Below are positions 27,043 through 34,861 of a stretch of DNA of 64,000 bases, in pieces. The translations under genes were made by a program, and so were the position numbers. The notes under the pieces are model-generated. The model was not told the origin of the DNA. It made no database searches and worked only from the letters and a program-made list of their open reading frames with translations. The stretch comes from Gammaproteobacteria bacterium (GTDB taxonomy: Bacteria > Pseudomonadota > Gammaproteobacteria > Chromatiales > Chromatiaceae). Every line of letters starts with the position of its first letter. Position 1 is the first letter of the stretch. The stretch spans positions 30,380-94,379 of the forward strand of contig JAABSM010000003.1 of NCBI GenBank assembly GCA_011390365.1, given 5' to 3'.

Positions 27043-27678
27043 TCAGAAGCCCCGAAAGTCGCTTTGAGCGGCGGCGCGCCAGAGTAGGCTGAGGGCGCAT
27101 TCGGCGGCGAGCAGCGCGCTCAACTGGCGGTAGCCGTCGGCGACGCGGCCCGCCATCACCATCGGGCGCTGGGAGTAGTAGCTTCCCCACTTCGCCTCGC
27201 CGTCCTTGAGGCGGCCGGGATCCGCCTCGCCCAGCACCAGCAGGGGGATGCCGAGACGGCGGAAGGCGTTACGCAGTACCGGCCCGCCGGTAAAGACCAC
27301 CCATTCGCGACCGCTGGCGTGGAGGAAGGCGGTAAGGGCGGTGATCAGCCAGCGCGACCCGCCGGCCTGATCCGAGGCCAGATTGCCTACCTCCACCATC
27401 CGATCCCGGCTCACCGATTCGCCGCTCAGCTCTCCGACCAGCCGTTCCACCGGTCGGTTGAGATACTGCTCCAGAAACAGCTCGCCGGATTCGACTGGGC
27501 GCAACCCCAGCACCCCGTCGAGCATGCCGTCCCGATCCCGCAGCCCTATCAACCAGGGCAGGAAGTCATCGACCCTGGCGCCCCAGGCATCGGCGAAACA
27601 GGTTTGCACGTACTCCTGCAACGCCTTCCGAGTCGCCCCGTTACGATCCGCGACATCAATGGAAATCGGTGTCTTCAT
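27043..27678 (-). CDS. Thermostable hemolysin family protein
   Basis: A 211-residue protein matching the T_hemolysin family: MVEVGNLASDQAGGSRWLIT (about 96), ALTAFLHASGREWVVFTGG, LRNAFRRLGIPLLVLGEADP and KWGSYYSQRPMVMAG. The name comes from the Vibrio delta-VPH activity, but the fold resembles acyltransferases of the GNAT type and no signal peptide is present, so a cytoplasmic acyl- or amino-transfer role is as likely as lysis. First gene of the operon with the AMP-binding and heme-oxygenase-like genes. In my recollection this trio recurs in gammaproteobacteria. Confidence 0.85.
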   Translation of the reverse strand: MKTPISIDVADRNGATRKALQEYVQTCFADAWGARVDDFLPWLIGLRDRDGMLDGVLGLRPVESGELFLEQYLNRPVERLVGELSGESVSRDRMVEVGNLASDQAGGSRWLITALTAFLHASGREWVVFTGGPVLRNAFRRLGIPLLVLGEADPGRLKDGEAKWGSYYSQRPMVMAGRVADGYRQLSALLAAECALSLLWRAAAQSDFRGF

Positions 27679-27980
27679 GATGCTCTCCTCCCGTCGTGGG
27701 ACCCTTGCGGGTCATGTTGGGGGGAGAGTGTAGCGAGCGTAGCTTAAGGAAACCTTAAGGAGAAACTTTTGTAACTATTCAGATCGCTACGCGAAAATGC
27801 GGTCTTCGCTTGCGATATCCTTCCTGGGGTGCGGGTCTGGACAAGGCGGAACCCAGGCGAATCAGGGCGATTTTCACCGACTCGGGGTCTTGTCAATTCG
27901 AGATGTGGCTGGGGGGCGTGTCTGGATGGGTTGGGCGCGGCCCGGGTCGAGTGTCGGGGCGGCGACGATTCGTGGGGTGA

Positions 27981-28067
27981 TGGTGCCGAGGAGAGGACTT
28001 GAACCTCCACGGGGTTACCCCCACTAGCACCTGAAGCTAGCGCGTCTACCAATTCCGCCACCTCGGC
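27981..28067 (-). tRNA. tRNA-Leu(CAG)
   Basis: The minus strand reads GCCGAGGTGGCGGAATTGG at the 5' end with acceptor stem GCCGAGG/CCTCGGC, an encoded CCA, a long variable arm (TGGGGGTAACCCCGT) and T loop GGTTCAAGTCC. The anticodon stem CTAGC/GCTAG encloses TTCAGGT, giving anticodon CAG. The 300-base gap on its 3' side (27679-27980) holds no gene. Confidence 0.97.
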
Positions 28068-28210
28068 ATTTGGGGCGTGTGGTCTTCGTTTGAAGAGCGC
28101 GCATTATGCCCTTGCGTTTTCGCCCTGTCAAGGGATTCGGGAGGAAATTTTCAGCGTTGGCGACCGTAGAGGACGGCGTAGAGACCGCCGCATCGCAGGT
28201 TAAGGTGTGA

Positions 28211-28582
28211 CTACTCGTCCTCTGCCGGTCTGGGCTTGTTCATGAAGCCGATCCAGGCGTCGTAGTCGGTCTTCTCGCCGTCGTGGATGAGGATGCCGGC
28301 CTCGTAACATTGTTCCGGCGCGGGGCGGCACCAGCGTACCTCGCCGGTAAGCAGGAAGATCTTGTGATAGTCCTTGAATTCGACGCAAAAGTCGAAGTAG
28401 TGATCCGGCGCGACCTCTTCGTTGATGAGGATGCGCAGGCCCTCGCGGGAGACGTCGAGGGTCTTGCTGCGGATGACCCGGCCCGTGCCGGGGCCGTCCG
28501 GGCCGGGCAACAGGATCTGGATGGCGATCTTCTCCGTGCGTGGTGTGCGGGTATCGAGGCGTCGATCCGAGGTGCTGTTCAT
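28211..28582 (-). CDS. PilZ domain protein (c-di-GMP receptor)
   Basis: Start taken at 28582, right at the end of the upstream gene (stop 28584-28586), so the pair is tightly coupled. The 123-residue product is a single PilZ domain with R-rich DRRLDTRTPR at the start and the second motif DVSREGL (D-x-S-x-x-G type). Beta-strand pattern continues to AGILIHDGEK. The tail PRPAEDE is acidic. It should bind c-di-GMP and pass the signal by protein contact, most simply to the DUF1631 protein encoded just upstream. Confidence 0.85.
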   Translation of the reverse strand: MNSTSDRRLDTRTPRTEKIAIQILLPGPDGPGTGRVIRSKTLDVSREGLRILINEEVAPDHYFDFCVEFKDYHKIFLLTGEVRWCRPAPEQCYEAGILIHDGEKTDYDAWIGFMNKPRPAEDE

Positions 28583-28583
28583 G

Positions 28584-30557
28584 TCAGTGGGGGCTCTCTT
28601 CAGCAAGCCGGGTCCAGCGCAGATCATCGAGTCGTTTGTCGCCGGTGGCGCCGTAGTCGATGATCTTGGCGGTGCCGTCGTTGATCCTGGCGGCGAACTC
28701 TTCGGGCAGATACTCGGCGACCCGGCGGCCGGTGCGATCGGCGAAGACCAGTTTGCCCGTACGTTTGAGTTTCAGGCTGAGAGAGCAGATTCTGCTGTCC
28801 CCGTTCTGTTCCGTCAACTCTACCATGCCTCCGGGTTCCAGCATGCCCACCTCTTCCACGATCCGGTTGAAGGCCTCTTCACGGGCGCGGCGAGCCTCTT
28901 CCGCCTTGCGCTCGGCCTCGCGCCGGGCCTCCTCTTCCTGACGGCGGGTCTCCTCTTCCAGCTGGCGCTTGAGCTCCTGCTCCTGACGGATCCGCTCCTG
29001 GCGCTCCCGCTCCGCCTGCTCTTCCCGCTCCTTGCGCTCCCGGGCCTCCTGCTCTTCCCGCTTCTTGCGCTCCATCTTCTCCAGTTCAAGCTTACGCTGG
29101 CGGGCCTGTTCGGCCTCCCGCTTGCGGCGATTCTCCAGCTCCTTCTCCTTGAGGGTGATCTGATCCTGGATCTTGCCGATGTACTTGTCCAGGCGCGCCA
29201 GGGCGTGTTCGAATGCCGCCGGAAAGGCCGGCGAAAGGTCGAGGGGCTGGATGGCGCCACGTCTCACCTGGTTGGTGAACTCATCGAAGTTGAACTTGGC
29301 CACCAGTACCCCGGACTGGTCGGCGAGCAGCAGGTAGCCCTTCTCCTCCTCCTTGTGGATCAGCTTGACCCGGGAGATACGCCCCCGTTGATCGAGCTTG
29401 AACCAGTGCCCTTTTTCGGTGGCATGCACCTCGGGGGTCTGGGCGGGGATGTCATTGACCTTCCGCTCCTCCGCTTCGGTGTCGCCGACGACCTTGTCCG
29501 CCCCTTCGAAGATGATCGGATCGATGGGTTTGTCGTCGAGGATCCTGGCGTGAACCTCGGCCAGGGAGTTGAAGAAGCGTTCGATCTCCATGGCGTGGTG
29601 GACACTAGCGGTCTCCTTGCGGATCCGGCGCAGGGATTCGGAGAGGCGTCCCGCCATGCGCCGGTTGAGCTCGTCCTTGTCGCGGGTGACCAGGCTCCAG
29701 ATGAGCTGGTACATGTCGCTGATCCCCTCCCGCCATTGCGGGCTCTCGACGCCCATGCGCAGATAGGAGATGTAGAGATATTTGCTCCATACCTCGTGCA
29801 GGAAGTGGAGGGCGAAGGTGGGCAGGCGCTTGCCTTCGGTGGCGCGGGAGATGACGTCATGGACGGTGTGGCGAACGTCGTAGAGTTTGCGCTGATTCTG
29901 CTCCTTGGCGACGACCTGGTCTTCGAGGTGGGAGACCCGCTCATCGCGCTCGCGCAGGTGCCGCTCGAGGGTCTCGTTGGCGGCGACAAAGGATTGCGCC
30001 GGCGGCTCAGGCGAGGCGATGGCGTCGAGGATGCAGTCGCGCAGCGTCTTCATGGTATCCATGGCGCGCGGACAGGAGGCGTCGTCGCACATCCGTCCCA
30101 GGGTGACCGCGCGTTCGAAAAAGCCGCGGGTGGGGTGTTCCGGTTGCAGCAGGTTGGCGGGCTCGTGCAATAGCCCGCGGGCAAAGGCGAACTGCAATAG
30201 CTGCAACAGGTTGTAGGACTGGGGGTAGAGATCCAGCCGGTTCTCTACGTGACTGAAGGTGAATTCGACCAGTTTGAGTTGGCAGATGTGGTAGATGGAG
30301 AGGGTGGCGTCGTCGGCGAACCGCGCCCCGTCGGCGATGGCCCGGTTGACCACCAGCAACGGGTTGTAACGCGTGTCATCATAGAGGAAGGCATCGTTCG
30401 GCGCTTCCCGCAGCTGCCGGGCGAAACCGATGAGTACATCGCGAACGGCCGCCGCGTCCAGGGTGTTGAGGGGCTGGGCGGCCAGCTTCTGGATGCGCCG
30501 TTCGAGCTCGGCGGCCGCATCCATGTGAGAGGAGAACTGTTTTCCGAAGGCTTCCAT
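28584..30557 (-). CDS. DUF1631-family protein with long charged coiled coil
   Basis: A 657-residue soluble protein. The N-terminal ~410 residues are helical and resemble DUF1631 (segments such as FLHEVWSKYLYISYLRMG and RMAGRLSESLRRIRKETAS). A small beta-rich domain (about 405-445, GHWFKLDQRGRISRVKLIHK) recurs near the C-terminus (about 575-640, CSLSLKLKRTGKLVFADRTG); both look like the same repeat. Between them lies a very long Glu/Arg/Lys-rich coiled coil (about 470-565). It is immediately followed by a PilZ gene. Function unknown; a c-di-GMP-linked scaffold is a reasonable inference. Confidence 0.72.
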   Translation of the reverse strand: MEAFGKQFSSHMDAAAELERRIQKLAAQPLNTLDAAAVRDVLIGFARQLREAPNDAFLYDDTRYNPLLVVNRAIADGARFADDATLSIYHICQLKLVEFTFSHVENRLDLYPQSYNLLQLLQFAFARGLLHEPANLLQPEHPTRGFFERAVTLGRMCDDASCPRAMDTMKTLRDCILDAIASPEPPAQSFVAANETLERHLRERDERVSHLEDQVVAKEQNQRKLYDVRHTVHDVISRATEGKRLPTFALHFLHEVWSKYLYISYLRMGVESPQWREGISDMYQLIWSLVTRDKDELNRRMAGRLSESLRRIRKETASVHHAMEIERFFNSLAEVHARILDDKPIDPIIFEGADKVVGDTEAEERKVNDIPAQTPEVHATEKGHWFKLDQRGRISRVKLIHKEEEKGYLLLADQSGVLVAKFNFDEFTNQVRRGAIQPLDLSPAFPAAFEHALARLDKYIGKIQDQITLKEKELENRRKREAEQARQRKLELEKMERKKREEQEARERKEREEQAERERQERIRQEQELKRQLEEETRRQEEEARREAERKAEEARRAREEAFNRIVEEVGMLEPGGMVELTEQNGDSRICSLSLKLKRTGKLVFADRTGRRVAEYLPEEFAARINDGTAKIIDYGATGDKRLDDLRWTRLAEESPH

Positions 30558-30858
30558 CTTCTTCTCGGGGCATGGTTGGAAGTGGCGAAGAGCGGCGCCT
30601 GAGTGCGCTGGCGGTCCGTCTCAGGCGACATCCATGTCGAACGGAACCGGCCGGCATAAGCGGCACGAACATTATGATAAATAGTATAGGGGAACGTCAA
30701 GGTGTGGACAACAGCGATATCATGATGTTTTGCTCCGGCGTGCGGTTCTGTGATCCAGGTAGCGGTGGTTTGCCAGGCCGGTAAAAAGGGTGGACAATTG
30801 CTCCCAGCCTGTCCGTCGCGACTACGCGGGTAGACCTGCGCGCCCCCGAATCGTTCAG

Positions 30859-30882
30859 AACCCTCTCCCGATGGGAGAGGGG
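30859..30882. repeat. CCCTCTCCC/GGGAGAGGG palindrome, intergenic copy
   Basis: AACCCTCTCCCG then ATGGGAGAGGGG forms a compact hairpin. It is the same type as the one embedded in the SagB-type gene at 11449. It lies in the divergent gap 30558-30948, which shows no gene. Confidence 0.6.
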
Positions 30883-30948
30883 CGCGCTCGTCAGGGGCGT
30901 CAACGCCTGCCCGCGCCGCGCTTCTCCCGAAACCTGCGAGGACTTCCC

Positions 30949-32061
30949 ATGGCCCAAGGCGAGATGGTTCTGGTGGTCGATGACAATTCGTTCAATATCG
31001 CCGTCATCGAGGCGGTGCTGGTGAATGAATATCAGGTCAAGGTCGCTTGCGACCGCGGCGCCGCCCTGGCGGCGGCGCGGGGAGACAACCCGCCGGACCT
31101 GATCCTGATCGATGCCTCCAATCCGCTGCTGCGGGGATACGATATCTGCCGCGCCCTGCAAGGGGATGAGAAGACCCGGGAGATTCCCATCGTCTTCATC
31201 ACCAAGCGCGGCGAGGGGGCTGGCGAGGGGCTGGGGTTGCGGCTCGGCGCGGTGGATTACATGACCCTGGCGATCTCGCCGGTGGTGATGCGGGCGCGGA
31301 TTCGCAATCACATCCTGATGCGTCAGCGAACCCGTCGCCTGCAAGAGCTCAATCAACTCAAGAACGGTATGATCAGCATGGTCGCCCATGACCTGCGCAA
31401 TCCGCTGTCGGCGATTCAGGGATTCGCCGGCCTGGCGCGGCGAAGCAGCGGCGATGAGGCCAGGCAACGGGAGTATATCGGCATCATTGAGCAGGGCGCG
31501 TCGCAACTGTTGCGCATGGTCGGCGATCTGCTCGACTACTCGGTGATCGAGCACGGCGGCATGGAGCTTAACCGCAAGGCGGGCGACCTGGCGCGGCTGG
31601 CGCGGGAACGCTGCCGACTCTTCGCCGGTAATGAGCGGGCGTCGGAGGTGCAGTTGCTGGTGGGCGGGGCGGAGCAGGCCCCGGCGACCTTCGACGAGGA
31701 TCGCATGCGCCAGGTGGTGGACAATCTGATCGGTAACGCGCTGAAGTTTTCACCCGCCAACACCGTGGTGTCGGTGGCGGTGGAGGCTGTCGAGGGTGGC
31801 GTGTGTCTGGTGGTGGAAGATCAGGGGCCCGGCATGCCGCCGGAGGATCTGGACAGGATCTTTCAACCCTTCACCCGCAGCAAGGCGCGCCCGCTGGGCA
31901 AGGAGAAGGGCATTGGGCTGGGTCTCTCGATCGTGCGCAACATCGTGGTCGCCCATGGCGGCACTATCCGCGTGGAGAGTGAGGAGGGAAGAGGGGCGAA
32001 GTTCTCGGTCTGGTTGCCGGGGTCGCGGACGATGGCGGATGGTGAGTCGTCAATTCATTGA
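30949..32061 (+). CDS. REC-histidine kinase hybrid (response regulator fused in front of a kinase)
   Basis: Start taken at 30949, behind GAGGA; the upstream frame extension crosses the palindromic repeat and is not coding-like. The 370-residue protein lacks membrane segments. An N-terminal receiver domain (about 6-125) has VVDDNSFN and the acceptor Asp in LILIDASNP. HisKA with MVAHDLRNPLSAIQGFAGLA (phospho-His about 148) and HATPase (NLIGNALKFS, DQGPGMPPEDL, GIGLGLSIVRNI) follow. Such proteins receive phosphate on REC and modulate or pass it through the kinase domain. It is followed 95 bases later by a hemerythrin-like gene. Confidence 0.9.
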   Translation: MAQGEMVLVVDDNSFNIAVIEAVLVNEYQVKVACDRGAALAAARGDNPPDLILIDASNPLLRGYDICRALQGDEKTREIPIVFITKRGEGAGEGLGLRLGAVDYMTLAISPVVMRARIRNHILMRQRTRRLQELNQLKNGMISMVAHDLRNPLSAIQGFAGLARRSSGDEARQREYIGIIEQGASQLLRMVGDLLDYSVIEHGGMELNRKAGDLARLARERCRLFAGNERASEVQLLVGGAEQAPATFDEDRMRQVVDNLIGNALKFSPANTVVSVAVEAVEGGVCLVVEDQGPGMPPEDLDRIFQPFTRSKARPLGKEKGIGLGLSIVRNIVVAHGGTIRVESEEGRGAKFSVWLPGSRTMADGESSIH

Positions 32062-32156
32062 TCGAGGTCATGAATTGGCGGTGGCTCCTGAGCGCGGTTT
32101 GCTATATGATTACTTGATGATATATCTGGTATGAATGCGGATGCGTAGGAGGGGCG

Positions 32157-32696
32157 ATGTTCGGAATATTCTCCGGCGGCAAGGTGGTAAAGGATCGTCG
32201 GGATGAGCGAGCCGCTCACGAGAAAGATCGCGAAACCGCGTTTATTGAACGACTGCGTAATGAACATCACGAGATTCTGGCCTTGTGTGAGGAGCTGGAG
32301 CTGGCCTTGGTCAAGGGCAAGGGCGGGCGGCTGAGTGAGCGTTTCGCGCTGCTGGAGGGGATGATCCGCCGCCATCGCATGGACGAAGATGGCAAATTGC
32401 TGCTCTACATCGACAAGCGTTTCGGTGCGGATCACGAAGTCTCAAGCAAGGTCGCGGAGATCCGCAAGCAGCGGGACCGGCTGCGTCGGCGTCTCGTCGC
32501 CTTCGCCGACAAGCTCGAGTGCCTGGAGGTCAGCGTCGATATCACCCTTGCCGAATTGCAGGTGGATCTGGAACGAATCGGCGCGAACCTGGTGCATCTG
32601 ATCGAGGATGAAGAGCGGTATCTGTTCCCCCTCTATGGCCAGTCACCGGCCCGTTACCCGTTATCAGGCGACCTGGAGGCGGCCACCGCCAGCTGA
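32157..32696 (+). CDS. Hemerythrin HHE-domain-like protein
   Basis: The start has a strong TAGGAGGGG site. The 179-residue helical protein shows the His/Glu pattern of HHE domains: LRNEHHEILALCEELE (about 30), IRRHRMDEDGKLLLYI (about 72) and HLIEDEERYLFPLY (about 150). A diiron site for O2, NO or redox sensing is expected, but the ligand set looks partly diverged, with Asp/Glu in place of some His. It follows the REC-kinase hybrid on the same strand and is convergent with a heme-c sensor gene, so the locus looks devoted to redox or gas sensing. Confidence 0.75.
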   Translation: MFGIFSGGKVVKDRRDERAAHEKDRETAFIERLRNEHHEILALCEELELALVKGKGGRLSERFALLEGMIRRHRMDEDGKLLLYIDKRFGADHEVSSKVAEIRKQRDRLRRRLVAFADKLECLEVSVDITLAELQVDLERIGANLVHLIEDEERYLFPLYGQSPARYPLSGDLEAATAS

Positions 32697-32844
32697 GCCG
32701 GTTTCTCGCCCCCGGTTTCTCTCTACCCATGGCTCCCCGGAACAGCTTCCCAAGATTGCGGCAATGCCTGTCCTTGAAGGGCCGGCGCGCTCACATGCGT
32801 CTTGATCGAAGCTGCCTGGGGCCGCCTGTGCGGCCCCGATGCCT

Positions 32845-33735
32845 TCAGCTCCTGGAGCGTTTGAGCATGGTCACCAGGCTGCGGCGCATCAGCTCGAAGG
32901 AGTGGGCGAGGGAGCCGATCTCATCGTTTCTGTCCATCTGCATCTTGATGTCCAGATCCCCCTTGCTGACCGCGCGCGCGGTGGCGGTGATCTCCATCAG
33001 CGGCTTGATCACGCTCTTGCGCATCATGATGTTGACGAAGATGATGAGCACCGTGAATAGCGCGGTGATGATGCCGATGGTCGCCAGACTGCGGTTGATG
33101 GCGACGCTCTCCACATGGCCGATGGGTACGCCCACCACCGCCACGCCGACCACCTCCTTTTCCATCGGGTACCCAAAACCGGTTTCGGTGCCGTAGACGC
33201 TGGTGATCTCGTCCGGAACCAGGGTCGGGTCGCCGTGACAACCCTGGCAGGATGGATTGCTTTTAGTCGGACGGCTCGAGACAAGAAACGGTTTTCCCCG
33301 GATTTCACCTTTTTCGACGAAAGTTTTCAGGGAGGGATCCGCGCGATAGCGCTCCAGCAGTTTCTGCTCCAGGAGTTCGGGTTTGTTGGCCGGGTTGAGG
33401 GGGTTATCCGACGCCACCTTGATATAGTATTCGGGCTGGAGTTCGACGAAGTAGCGGGCAATCAGGCTGGTTGCCACGATGCCGGAGACGGCCGGGGCAT
33501 GGAAGACGTCCTTTTCCAGCAATTGCGGACGCACATGGCCGGAGATGTAGCTGCGCAGGGATGTCATTACGTCTACCAGGATCTGCAACTCCTTGTGCGC
33601 GGACTGATAGGTCTGGTCGCGTGCTACCCAGTAGGCGACGGGCGTCGCGATCATCAGGCTGCACAGGTAGAAGACGATGAGCAGGATATTGAAGCGGGTC
33701 AGCAGGCTTTTGGTTTGTTTCTCTTCGCGTGGCAT
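32845..33735 (-). CDS. Membrane sensor with DUF3365 (Tll0287-like) heme-c domain and HAMP, no output domain
   Basis: The 296-residue product has a membrane helix (about 16-36), a periplasmic DUF3365/Tll0287-like domain (about 45-200) containing the c-heme attachment motif CQGCH (about 164), a second helix (about 212-235) and a HAMP domain (about 235-290) that ends the protein. In other proteins this sensor is followed by a GGDEF, kinase or methyl-accepting domain; here HAMP is terminal, so output must go through a partner. The upstream DUF4388-type gene, same strand with a 57-base gap, is the obvious candidate. Confidence 0.88.
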   Translation of the reverse strand: MPREEKQTKSLLTRFNILLIVFYLCSLMIATPVAYWVARDQTYQSAHKELQILVDVMTSLRSYISGHVRPQLLEKDVFHAPAVSGIVATSLIARYFVELQPEYYIKVASDNPLNPANKPELLEQKLLERYRADPSLKTFVEKGEIRGKPFLVSSRPTKSNPSCQGCHGDPTLVPDEITSVYGTETGFGYPMEKEVVGVAVVGVPIGHVESVAINRSLATIGIITALFTVLIIFVNIMMRKSVIKPLMEITATARAVSKGDLDIKMQMDRNDEIGSLAHSFELMRRSLVTMLKRSRS

Positions 33736-33792
33736 GGGCTGGGATCTCCCCTGGATTGGTGGCTGGAGTGGCGGTTGGTGATGCCGCGATCG

Positions 33793-34632
33793 TCAGCCGG
33801 AGCTGAGTTGGTGAAGGTCTTCGCGCACCCGATCGATGAACTCCCGGGATTCCTGCTCATCGCCGATCTCGTTGGCGAGCATGGCAATCAGCCTTTCGAG
33901 TTGGTGGGGACTGCGGATGTGCCCGCCCAGCTTGAGGATATTATCGCCGCAGACGTTGGCGGCGGCGGGACCCACATATTCGAGCAGCTCGCCGGTAATC
34001 ATCTCGCACGCCTTCTTGGTGAACATGCCGTCGATGCGGGAACGAACCCGGGGCGCGAAGCGGGATTGCTCTTCTGGGGTGTCGAGATCGTCGGAAAGGA
34101 TTTTGAGGATCTTCTCGATCTGCTCGCTGCGAGATATGCCGCCGGCGGCGCGCTCCGCGTCCTCCAGCATCACCGGGGCGGCGGGTCCGACGATGCCGGC
34201 GAGCTGTTCGACGATGAGTTGGCGGATGACGTCATCGATCCCCAGGTTCAGGTCAGGGGTGTCATCGGGCGCCGCCGTCCCCGCCCCGGCGGGGAGGTCG
34301 TCGATGAGGGCCGGGGCCTCTTCCATGATCGGTTCATGAACGCCGATGCCCAGTGCGCGCAAGGTCTCCTCCGGCGAGGTCAGGTCCTGGCGGGTGGGCG
34401 GCGGTTTGCCCTCGGCGAAACGAAACGAAAACTGGTTGACCTGTCGCAGCAGCGTGATGGCCTTGCGACCGCGGGCCAGGCCGCAGGTCACGCCGGTCAC
34501 GATCCCCGCCGTGAACATGATCATGGAGGAGTGATTGTCGTCGGTACGCAGGAAGAGCGTACCGGAGCGCTTTTTCTGGTTGAGCTGCTCGATAAGGCGG
34601 GTCAGCTCGGTGTAGGAGATCCCGTCAGCCAA
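33793..34632 (-). CDS. DUF4388 (PATAN-like) domain protein
   Basis: A 279-residue soluble protein. Residues about 1-80 match DUF4388/PATAN domains: ELTRLIEQLNQKKRSGTLFL, then MIMFTAGIVTGVTCG and NQFSFRFAEG. An acidic linker (about 90-130) leads to a helical C-terminal region (about 130-279) with a repeated LIVEQLAGIVGPAAPVMLED / ITGELLEYVGPAAANVCGD pattern. That pattern suggests two copies of a small helical domain. PATAN proteins occur in signalling chains for gliding, taxis or biofilm. It precedes the heme-c HAMP sensor gene and probably works with it. Confidence 0.7.
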   Translation of the reverse strand: MADGISYTELTRLIEQLNQKKRSGTLFLRTDDNHSSMIMFTAGIVTGVTCGLARGRKAITLLRQVNQFSFRFAEGKPPPTRQDLTSPEETLRALGIGVHEPIMEEAPALIDDLPAGAGTAAPDDTPDLNLGIDDVIRQLIVEQLAGIVGPAAPVMLEDAERAAGGISRSEQIEKILKILSDDLDTPEEQSRFAPRVRSRIDGMFTKKACEMITGELLEYVGPAAANVCGDNILKLGGHIRSPHQLERLIAMLANEIGDEQESREFIDRVREDLHQLSSG

Positions 34633-34861
34633 GGCCCTTCTCCTCCTGGTTGTTTTATAGTGGTTATCGGGGGGCGGGCTGGATATGGGAGGTTACTCGC
34701 CTCTCTTGCCTTCCGGTATGGCGCTCACGCCCTGTCATCCTGAGTTAAAGATTATCCGGCGGATACCAGAAAAGCAAGGCCGCGTGTGTATGTTAGTTTC
34801 TGATTATGTTGTAGTTTTAGTTTTTTATAATATTGTATGCGAGTGATCCTGCCGTTGGGCT

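Noticed and set aside
27744-28061. 105-codon frame on the minus strand starting MAELVDALASGASGG
   Set aside because: It is a read-through of the tRNA-Leu gene; this peptide is a known false gene product wherever this tRNA occurs.
32808-32840. GGGGCCGC/GCGGCCCC hairpin between the hemerythrin-like and heme-c sensor genes as a terminator
   Set aside because: A good stem is present but no T run follows on either strand, so I do not call it a terminator.
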